This document shows, one piece after another, positions 1 to 5,409 of a DNA stretch of 5,409 nt (position 1 is its first letter; each line of letters starts with the position of its first letter). Under the pieces are notes generated by a model. It ran no database searches, was not told the DNA's origin, and saw nothing but the letters and a program-made list of their open reading frames with translations. The position numbers and the translations under genes were made by a program. Origin of the DNA: Bacteroidota bacterium (lineage in GTDB: Bacteria; Bacteroidota; Bacteroidia; UKL13-3); assembly GCA_004293295.1 (NCBI GenBank), contig RDYC01000368.1, positions 1-5,409 on the forward strand. The letters are read 5' to 3'.

Positions 1-244
1 TATGGTTGTGGGTATGTTTTGCCGAACAAGAATGGCATCCGGCATATTTTACCACACCATCTACATTGACAATTTTGTGAATGACACCCTCTTCCATTAA
101 CCTATCCAAAACACGATAAATGGTAACCCTATCGCAAAGTCCTTCCAACGACTTTTGAATTTCTGCGTGTGATAAAGCAACAGGCGATGAAACAATCAAC
201 TCCTGAATTTCAGTTTTGGCAATGGTAGTTCTTGCTGATTTCAT
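1..244 (-). CDS. Fur-family metal-responsive repressor, probably Zur-like (N-terminal part, cut by window edge)
   Basis: Reading the minus strand from the ATG at 244-242 gives 81 open codons with no stop before the left edge; the C-terminal part lies outside. Residues about 5-66 form the winged-helix DNA-binding domain. The recognition-helix segment CDRVTIYRVLDRLMEEGVIHKI (about 38-59, shown here in pieces: CDRVTIYRVLDRL then MEEGVIHKI) matches the 'T-VYR-L--L---G-I' signature of the Fur superfamily. After the wing come a Cys-x-x-Cys pair (C70, C73) and a His-x-His-x-His run (H77, H79, H81), the start of the metal-binding dimerisation region. Members are cytoplasmic repressors that bind palindromes when loaded with metal. 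The Zur assignment is inference: it rests on the divergently placed COG0523 GTPase and the 7-1-7 palindromes. Fur, Mur, Nur or PerR-type sensing cannot be excluded without the missing C-terminus. The palindrome nearest its start suggests autoregulation. Confidence 0.88.
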   Translation of the reverse strand, partial: MKSARTTIAKTEIQELIVSSPVALSHAEIQKSLEGLCDRVTIYRVLDRLMEEGVIHKIVNVDGVVKYAGCHSCSAKHTHNH

Positions 245-259
245 TTTTAAAAACTTTAA

Positions 260-274
260 TGCAACATTGTTGCG
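260..274. promoter_or_regulatory. Putative Fur/Zur-type operator 1 (7-1-7 palindrome)
   Basis: TGCAACA-T-TGTTGCG is a 7-1-7 palindrome with one mismatch in the outermost position of the right arm. This geometry is the one recognised by dimeric Fur-superfamily repressors, and a gene of that family starts 16 bases away on the minus strand. The right arm contains the TTG used as the -33 element of the plus-strand promoter, and the site covers the expected transcription start of the minus-strand gene. Binding here could therefore block both directions. The identity of the binding protein is inferred from adjacency. Confidence 0.72.
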
Positions 275-299
275 TTTACAAATATAATCATTACTTTTG
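270..299 (+). promoter_or_regulatory. Bacteroidetes-type promoter for the peptidase-GTPase operon
   Basis: TTG at 270-272, a 19-base spacer, then TACTTTTG at 292-299 fit the Bacteroidetes primary sigma-factor pattern (TTG near -33, TAnnTTTG near -7). Transcription would begin around 305-306, giving a leader of roughly 28 bases before the ATG at 334. Both elements are touched by palindromes (260-274 and 298-312), so the promoter is likely shut when the repressor is bound. Assignment is by motif match only. Confidence 0.6.
279..286 (-). promoter_or_regulatory. Candidate -7 element for the divergent Fur-family gene
   Basis: On the minus strand this reads TATATTTG, a full match to TAnnTTTG. The expected start of transcription would lie near 273, inside the palindrome at 260-274, leaving a leader of about 30 bases. 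A TTG at the ideal -33 distance is lacking; the nearest (minus-strand 302-300) leaves only 13 bases of spacer, so this promoter may be weak or the call may be wrong. The placement mirrors the plus-strand promoter. Confidence 0.4.
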
Positions 300-312
300 C
301 AACATTGTTGCA
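298..312. promoter_or_regulatory. Putative Fur/Zur-type operator 2 (perfect 7-1-7 palindrome)
   Basis: TGCAACA-T-TGTTGCA is a perfect 7-1-7 palindrome and an almost exact copy of the site at 260-274; the two centres (267 and 305) are 38 bases apart. It overlaps the last two bases of the plus-strand -7 element (292-299) and the expected start of transcription near 305, which is the classical position for repression. It ends 21 bases before the peptidase start codon. A search of the window by eye found no third full copy; in particular there is none in the gap before the GTPase gene. Confidence 0.75.
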
Positions 313-333
313 TTAAGCTAAATTATTTTATCA

Positions 334-3300
334 ATGATACCGCAAACACTTGAGCGTTATAAAAGAACACTAACTGGTTTTGTACTTGGTTTATCAATTA
401 GCATAAGCCAAGTCATTGCGCAAGGTTTCGAGGGATACTACCAACACCCTGATATTTATAAAAACACAATCGTGTTTACATCTGAAGGCGACATTTGGAA
501 AGTCTCCATCGAAGGAGGGCTTGCGCAAAGACTTACCACACATACTGAGGAAGAGAAATACCCTAATATTTCACCTGATGGAAAAACCTTAGCCTTCTAT
601 GCCACTTATGAAGGACTTCCAGAAGTTTACACTATTCCCATTGATGGTGGAATAACTACACGTTGGACGTATTCCAATTCTGAAGGTGCAAAGATTGCAG
701 GATGGACACCTAAAGGGGAAATTATTTATACTAGCACGGAGTTTGGTAGTGCCACAAATGCACGATTGGCAACGATTGATGTAAAGACAAAAAGTAAGCG
801 TTTAATACCACTCCATCAAGTTAATGAAGCGATTCAAAATGAAAAAGGTATTTGGTTTTTTGTTACACTTCCAAATATGAATGCCCATATTAAAAGGTAT
901 GCAGGTGGTATGGCTCGTCAAATTTGGAAATTTGATGGACAAAACGAAGCAGTCAAATTAACAACGGATCATTTAGGAGAGAGTTTTAACCCTATGTGGT
1001 ATGAAAACAGGCTTTACTTCATCACAGATCGGGATGGCATGAAAAACATTTGGTCTATGAATGATGATGGAAAAGATTTAAAACAGCATACTTTTCATAC
1101 TGATTTTGATGTTCGCAGTGCCAATGTAGATGATGGTAAGATTGTTTACCAGTATGGAGCAGACCTTTGGTTATTGGATATCGTTTCCGGCAAAAACAAA
1201 AAGATAGATATACGGTTAGTTTCCGATTTTGAGCAGCTAAGAGAAACGTGGATTACAAAAACTACGGACTACATTACATCGGTAAATCCTGACCCATTAG
1301 GTGAAAAAGTAGTAGTTACTGCAAGGGGGCGCGTATTTGTAGTGCCTGCACAGTCGGGCAGAACAATTGCCTTTGCCAAACAAAATGACACAGTTGTTCG
1401 CCATCGAGATGCCGTTTTTTCCTATGATGGTAAAAATATTATCAGCTTGTCAGATGCAAGTGGCGAGTTTGAATTTGTTCAGTTTGCAGCGGATGCTACC
1501 GGTAAAGTAAAACCCATTACCCAACAGGCTAAGACATTAAGCTATACAGGCATCCCTTCCCGTGACGGCAAGTGGATTGCCTATGATGACATTGATAAAA
1601 ACATGTACTTAATCAATATCAGTACTGGAGTACGAAAAAAAATATCTACGAATGAACAAGGCGTGCGAGATTTTTCATGGTCACCGGATAACCAATGGCT
1701 GGCTTTTGTGCAAGTAGCTTTTACAGGGTTGGCTCAAATAAAAATCTACAACGTAAACGATGGGTCTATTTTTGACCTAACCAACGACAGATCTAATAAT
1801 ACCAACGTAGCATGGAGTCCTGATGGTAAATTTATTTACTTTCTGTCTGACAGAGGATTCCATAACCTAATTGGAAACCCTCGAAATCAAAGACTTGGCG
1901 GAGTGGGATGGGATAAAGTTCATAACGTTTATCATATTGCCCTAAAAAAAGGAACTCCATCTCCTTTCAGGGCATTTGATGAGCTAAATCAGGATTACAC
2001 TACACTCGAAAAATCAACCGGTAAATTGGTTGTTAGCATTGATAAAAATGATATTCAATCCAGAACCATGGCTGTTCCTATTGCTGCTGGTAATTACTAT
2101 AACCTGAGGGTGAATGAACAAGCTATTTATTTATTAGCCAATGAAAATGGTTCAGATGAAAACCCTCATTTAAAGGTAGCAGAAATTTCACGAAGTAAAG
2201 TAGAATTAACAAGCATAGCTTCCGGGATAGAAAATTTTGAACTCACCCAAAATGGGAAAAAACTATTCATCAAAAAAGGTCAATCGTATTATATGGTTGA
2301 AGCTGGTACAGGAACCCTAAACCTATCAAATGAAATTGATTTGAGTGGTTGCCAATTTTTACTCAACCCCAAACAGGAATGGAAACAACTTTATAAAGAT
2401 GCTTGGCGTATGGAACGGGATTATTTTTATGATAAAAACATGCATGGTGTGGACTGGGATGCGATGTATAAAAAGTACTTGCCCTTTGTTGACCGTGTAA
2501 CGACCAGAAGCGAATTAAATGATGTCTTAGCGCAATTGATAGGTGAATTATCCGTATTACATGCTTTTGTGAATGGAGGCGATATGCCAAATGATGAGAA
2601 GCATATTTCAGTGGGTGGATTAGGTGCCATCACCAGTAGAGATGCAAAAAGCGGAGGATTTAAAATTGATTATATCTATAAGCCTGATCCCGACTTCCCT
2701 GAAAGAAAATCGCCATTGGCTGATCCTTATCTTGATATCAAAGAAGGTGATATCATTACAAAAGTAAATGGTGTAGATGCTTTATCTGTAATGGACATTA
2801 GCGAATTACTCGTAAATCAGGCCGGAAAACAGGTAAGGATTTCAATTAAAAGTGGAGCCTTAGTAAAAGATATTATCATTAAACCCACCGATCCATATTG
2901 GTTGATATATGGTGACTGGCAATACAATAATCGTTTGAAAGTTGAAAAGGCTAGCAACAATGACATAGGATACCTACACCAAAGCTCAAATGACAATGCG
3001 GGTATTAATCAATTTTATAAAGAGTATTTTCCTGCTGCGAATAAAAAAGGGTTGATTATAGATATGCGAAACAATGAAGGGGGCTATATCAGTAGCATTA
3101 TGCTTCAACAATTAGCAAGGCAAGTTTGGATGTATAGAATTGATAGAACTGGTCAACCCATTGAGCGCATACCTCACCTGGTAGTTTTGGTTAATGAAAG
3201 TACAGGATCCGATGGAGAAGTATTTGCAGAAGGTTTTAGGAGACTTGGATTAGGAATTACGATAGGTAAGCGAACATGGGGTGGATTTGTGGCCTTACAT

Positions 3301-3567
3301 TTTGGAAACCAACTCACAGACAATGGAATTGCAGCAGCACCTATGCATGGTGGGTATGGACCGGAAGGCAAATGGTTAGTGGAAGGTGTTGGACATGTGC
3401 CAGACATTGAAGTTGATAATCTTCCTCTTGAAACATTTAACGGAAAAGATGCACAGTTGGAAGCAGCAATAATTTACTTAAAGAAAAAGATTGCAGAGGA
3501 GCCCAGAGATATTCCGTTGGCGCCTGTCTATCCTGATAAATCATTCAAGAACAATCGTAAAAACTAA
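334..3567 (+). CDS. Exported Tricorn-type S41 serine peptidase with beta-propeller and PDZ domains
   Basis: The 1077-residue product has the length and domain order of Tricorn protease (core about 1070 residues). Residues 1-29 look like a Sec signal peptide: basic stretch at 8-11, hydrophobic core at 13-28, likely cleavage after V27-I28-A29. Residues about 35-680 form beta-propellers with TolB/PD40-like blades such as PNISPDGKTLAF (77-88), FSWSPDNQWLAF (447-458) and AWSPDGKFIYF (from 493). A C1 helical domain starts at W683, a PDZ domain spans about 757-852, and the S41 C2 domain follows from about 870. Catalytic candidates by alignment of motifs are H743 (SVLHAF), S959 in TGSDGE and E1017 in VEGVGHVPD. 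The position before H743 is Leu, where archaeal Tricorn has Ser745. The family cuts peptides or unfolded proteins; the signal peptide places this one in the periplasm or outside. The start at 334 is supported by an in-frame stop at 319-321. It is the first gene behind the operator palindromes, with a GTPase gene 49 bases downstream. The substrate is unknown. Confidence 0.93.
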   Translation: MIPQTLERYKRTLTGFVLGLSISISQVIAQGFEGYYQHPDIYKNTIVFTSEGDIWKVSIEGGLAQRLTTHTEEEKYPNISPDGKTLAFYATYEGLPEVYTIPIDGGITTRWTYSNSEGAKIAGWTPKGEIIYTSTEFGSATNARLATIDVKTKSKRLIPLHQVNEAIQNEKGIWFFVTLPNMNAHIKRYAGGMARQIWKFDGQNEAVKLTTDHLGESFNPMWYENRLYFITDRDGMKNIWSMNDDGKDLKQHTFHTDFDVRSANVDDGKIVYQYGADLWLLDIVSGKNKKIDIRLVSDFEQLRETWITKTTDYITSVNPDPLGEKVVVTARGRVFVVPAQSGRTIAFAKQNDTVVRHRDAVFSYDGKNIISLSDASGEFEFVQFAADATGKVKPITQQAKTLSYTGIPSRDGKWIAYDDIDKNMYLINISTGVRKKISTNEQGVRDFSWSPDNQWLAFVQVAFTGLAQIKIYNVNDGSIFDLTNDRSNNTNVAWSPDGKFIYFLSDRGFHNLIGNPRNQRLGGVGWDKVHNVYHIALKKGTPSPFRAFDELNQDYTTLEKSTGKLVVSIDKNDIQSRTMAVPIAAGNYYNLRVNEQAIYLLANENGSDENPHLKVAEISRSKVELTSIASGIENFELTQNGKKLFIKKGQSYYMVEAGTGTLNLSNEIDLSGCQFLLNPKQEWKQLYKDAWRMERDYFYDKNMHGVDWDAMYKKYLPFVDRVTTRSELNDVLAQLIGELSVLHAFVNGGDMPNDEKHISVGGLGAITSRDAKSGGFKIDYIYKPDPDFPERKSPLADPYLDIKEGDIITKVNGVDALSVMDISELLVNQAGKQVRISIKSGALVKDIIIKPTDPYWLIYGDWQYNNRLKVEKASNNDIGYLHQSSNDNAGINQFYKEYFPAANKKGLIIDMRNNEGGYISSIMLQQLARQVWMYRIDRTGQPIERIPHLVVLVNESTGSDGEVFAEGFRRLGLGITIGKRTWGGFVALHFGNQLTDNGIAAAPMHGGYGPEGKWLVEGVGHVPDIEVDNLPLETFNGKDAQLEAAIIYLKKKIAEEPRDIPLAPVYPDKSFKNNRKN

Positions 3568-3616
3568 ACAGTACATATCCAAAACTCACTAGCAGAATAA
3601 AAATAGAAACTTATAA

Positions 3617-4828
3617 ATGACAACAGCAATTAAAAAATTACCGGTAACCGTTTTAAGCGGTTTTCTTGGAGCAGGAAAAACAACTTTACTTAATCACATT
3701 TTGCACAACAAAGAAGGCTTAAAAGTAGCCGTTATTGTGAATGATATGAGCGAGGTAAATGTTGATGCAAGGTTGGTAAATGAGCAAAATGTGCTTTCGC
3801 GAACCGAAGAAAAATTAGTAGAAATGAGCAACGGTTGCATTTGTTGCACACTTCGGGAAGACCTGATGATAGAGGTAGAAAAATTAGCCAAAGAAGGGCG
3901 TTTTGATTATTTATTGATAGAAAGTACCGGCATTAGCGAACCAGTTCCGGTTGCGCAAACCTTTAGTTTTGTTGACGAAGAAAAAGGGATTGACCTTTCT
4001 AAATTCAGTTATATTGATACAATGGTTACTGTGGTGGACTGTTACAATTTCTTCAATGATTTTGGAACAAACGAGTTATTAGTTGATAGAAAATTAACTG
4101 ATATGGAAGGCGATTACAGAACCATTGTAAACTTGCTTACTGACCAAGTTGAATTTGCCAATGTGATCATATTAAACAAAACCGATTTAGTTGATGCAAA
4201 AACCGTTGGTTTGCTTAAATCGGCCATACAAAAGTTAAATCCGGGGGCTAAAATCATCCACTCTAGTTTTAGTAAGATTGAACCAAAGGAAATCTTAAAC
4301 ACCGGATTATTTAACTTTGAAGAAGCTGAATCATCAGCAGGTTGGCAGAAAGAGTTGGAAGCAGACTCACACACACCCGAAACTGAAGAATATGGCATTT
4401 CATCGTTTGTATTCAGAAGCCCAAAACCATTTCATCCTAAAAGGTTTTGGGATTACCTAAGCAATGAATTTCCTAGTGGTGTTATCCGATCAAAAGGATT
4501 ATTCTGGTTGGCTTCTCGCCCGAATGATGCCATTAACTTTAGCCAAGCAGGAGGCAGTTCACGATTGGAGCGGGCAGGTGTTTGGTGGGCCAGTATGCCT
4601 TTTGCTGAACGCATGAAATACGAAACATTTGTTGAAAACATGGATTATATTGAGGGCAAATGGAGCAAACAATGGGGTGACCGAATGAATGAGTTGGTGT
4701 TTATCGGCCAATACGTTGATAAACAACAAATGATTACCCAACTAGAAGCTTGTTTATTGCAGGACGATGAAATAAAACAGTTTAACAAAAAAGCAACATT
4801 CGAAGACCCTTTTCCCGGAAATATTTAA
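3617..4828 (+). CDS. COG0523 (CobW/ZigA-type) GTP-binding protein, putative zinc metallochaperone
   Basis: The 403-residue product is a G3E-family P-loop GTPase. Visible motifs are Walker A GFLGAGKTT (15-23), the metal-binding GCICC (73-77) with C74, C76 and C77, the switch-II-like ESTGISEP (102-109), a Walker B-like VVD ending at D141, and the guanine-specificity NKTD (187-190). A CobW C-terminal domain begins about residue 263 (YGISSFVFRSPKPFHPKRFW). Family members are cytoplasmic and couple GTP hydrolysis to metal delivery. The overall length and the long insert between VVDC and NKTD resemble zinc-starvation members such as ZigA/YciC more than cobalamin CobW or nitrile-hydratase activators. 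No His-rich loop is present, which is common but not universal in the family. The gap from the upstream peptidase gene is 49 bases, with no promoter match or palindrome in it, so co-transcription from the promoter near 270-299 is likely. No cobalamin genes are nearby. The zinc role is inferred from the subtype and the divergent Fur-family gene. Confidence 0.92.
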   Translation: MTTAIKKLPVTVLSGFLGAGKTTLLNHILHNKEGLKVAVIVNDMSEVNVDARLVNEQNVLSRTEEKLVEMSNGCICCTLREDLMIEVEKLAKEGRFDYLLIESTGISEPVPVAQTFSFVDEEKGIDLSKFSYIDTMVTVVDCYNFFNDFGTNELLVDRKLTDMEGDYRTIVNLLTDQVEFANVIILNKTDLVDAKTVGLLKSAIQKLNPGAKIIHSSFSKIEPKEILNTGLFNFEEAESSAGWQKELEADSHTPETEEYGISSFVFRSPKPFHPKRFWDYLSNEFPSGVIRSKGLFWLASRPNDAINFSQAGGSSRLERAGVWWASMPFAERMKYETFVENMDYIEGKWSKQWGDRMNELVFIGQYVDKQQMITQLEACLLQDDEIKQFNKKATFEDPFPGNI

Positions 4829-4833
4829 CGGTG

Positions 4834-5409
4834 TTAGGGCAAGTGCTTTTTAAGCGCTATCACCACAAACTTACTGGTTGGTGTATTGCTTTTTTCAGCA
4901 ACTGAATCTATGGGCACCAACACATTGGTTTCAGGAAAATAGGTAGCTGTGCATTGTTCGGGGATATTGTATTGAATTACCATAAACTTACGTGCCACAC
5001 GTGTGCTGCCACCGTGGTAATTGTATATATCTACCAAGTCGCCATGCTGTAAACCTTGCTTAGCCATGTCACGTTCGTTCATCAACACCACCCTGCGCTC
5101 GTTGTAGATGCCGCGGTAACGGTCGTCAAGTCCATAAATAGTGGTATTAAACTGATCGTGTGTTCGTATGGTCATCATCATCAACTCATGAGGCTGCAAT
5201 TGATTAAAAGTAACTTTAGCCACATTAAAATTGGCTTTCCCACTAAAGGTGTTAAACTTTCCTTCTCTTGAGCCATTGGGTAGATAAAACCCTCCCGGTA
5301 TCCTCACGCGCTCATTGTAATTTTCAAACCCATTTATTGTGCGCTCAATATCATTTCTGATGTTATCGTAGTGTTGTTCGTATTTATGCCAGTGTATTTT
5401 ACTTTTACC
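4834..5409 (-). CDS. YdeP/FdhF-type molybdopterin oxidoreductase (C-terminal part, cut by window edge)
   Basis: The minus-strand frame is open from the right edge at 5409 to a TAA at 4836-4834, giving 191 C-terminal residues; the N-terminus lies outside, so the GTG or ATG codons inside are not starts. This is the molybdopterin-dinucleotide-binding C-terminal domain. The segment RTHDQFNTTIYGLDDRYRG (local residues 82-100) and the later NVLVPIDSVAE...SNTPTSK are strongly characteristic of the FdhF/YdeP group, formate-dehydrogenase-alpha-like proteins that carry bis-MGD and lie in the cytoplasm. The E. coli member YdeP is linked to acid resistance, but the substrate of the group is poorly known. 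The Mo/Fe-S-binding N-terminal half is not visible, so redox centres cannot be checked. It runs convergent to the GTPase gene, with stop codons separated by 5 bases, and is probably expressed independently. No frameshift is seen. Confidence 0.88.
   Translation of the reverse strand, partial: GKSKIHWHKYEQHYDNIRNDIERTINGFENYNERVRIPGGFYLPNGSREGKFNTFSGKANFNVAKVTFNQLQPHELMMMTIRTHDQFNTTIYGLDDRYRGIYNERRVVLMNERDMAKQGLQHGDLVDIYNYHGGSTRVARKFMVIQYNIPEQCTATYFPETNVLVPIDSVAEKSNTPTSKFVVIALKKHLP

Larger units (their letters stand above)
256..316. repeat. Inverted repeat framing the divergent control region
   Basis: TTAATGCAACA at 256-266 and TGTTGCATTAA at 306-316 are perfect 11-base reverse complements, centred near 286. 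Each arm belongs to one of the two smaller palindromes, so the whole region is roughly two-fold symmetric: each divergent gene sees a similar arrangement of operator and promoter. This probably reflects duplicated regulator sites, not a transposon end or an RNA hairpin, because the arms coincide with protein-binding-type palindromes and the interior holds promoter elements. Confidence 0.75.

Noticed and set aside
3568..3616. Possible separate promoter or operator for the GTPase gene in the 49-base gap
   Set aside because: No TTTG-type -7 element, no TTG and no palindrome are present; the gap is simply A-rich, which is more consistent with translation-initiation context in an operon.
4114..4398. 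Minus-strand open frame of 94 codons opposite the GTPase gene
   Set aside because: The plus strand here encodes the NKTD region and following domain of a recognised GTPase; the antisense product has no recognisable motif.
4793..4800. GCAACATT, a half copy of the operator palindrome near the end of the GTPase gene
   Set aside because: The second arm is missing (followed by CGAAGA), and it lies in conserved-frame coding sequence far from any start site.
4842..4858. Short hairpin AGTGCTT-TTT-AAGCGCT just after the convergent stop codons, a possible terminator for the GTPase operon
   Set aside because: The stem is only 7 pairs with one G-U wobble and a 3-base loop, no T-tract follows, and it lies inside the 3' end of the minus-strand coding sequence, so it may be chance.
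5056..5271. Plus-strand open frame of 71 codons opposite the molybdopterin oxidoreductase gene
   Set aside because: It lies wholly antisense to a clearly conserved coding region and shows no family signature of its own.
5305..5307. GTG as the start codon of a 157-residue minus-strand gene
   Set aside because: The same frame continues open for 34 more codons to the window edge, and the homology is to the C-terminal end of a much longer protein, so this is an internal Val codon.

Overview
The window looks like a piece of a Bacteroidetes (Bacteroidota) chromosome. It is AT-rich, no start codon has a clear Shine-Dalgarno sequence (upstream regions are A/T only), and the one convincing promoter fits the Bacteroidetes TTG-N19-TAnnTTTG pattern rather than the -35/-10 type. 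The protein families present are also common in that phylum. No mobile element, tRNA, rRNA or CRISPR array is visible.

Layout: (1) positions 1-244, minus strand, hold the N-terminal 81 codons of a Fur-superfamily metal-dependent repressor, most likely Zur-like, cut by the window edge. (2) Positions 245-333 are a compact divergent control region with two copies of a 7-1-7 palindrome, TGCAACA-T-TGTTGCA, placed over the promoter elements. (3) Positions 334-3567, plus strand, encode an exported 1077-residue Tricorn-type S41 serine peptidase. (4) Positions 3617-4828, plus strand, 49 bases further on, encode a 403-residue COG0523 (CobW/ZigA-type) GTPase, a putative zinc metallochaperone, probably in the same transcript. 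(5) Positions 4834-5409, minus strand, convergent with a 5-base gap, hold the C-terminal 191 residues of a YdeP/FdhF-type molybdopterin oxidoreductase, cut by the right edge and probably unrelated to the rest.

Reading as a system: a Fur-family repressor, operator-like palindromes of the geometry that family uses, and a COG0523 GTPase (often Zur-controlled in other bacteria) together suggest a small zinc-starvation locus. The unusual member is the Tricorn-like peptidase, which is the first gene behind the operators. It is a serine hydrolase that needs no catalytic metal, so a role in periplasmic protein turnover during metal limitation is plausible. That role is inference; the sequence directly shows only the arrangement, the motifs and the palindromes.
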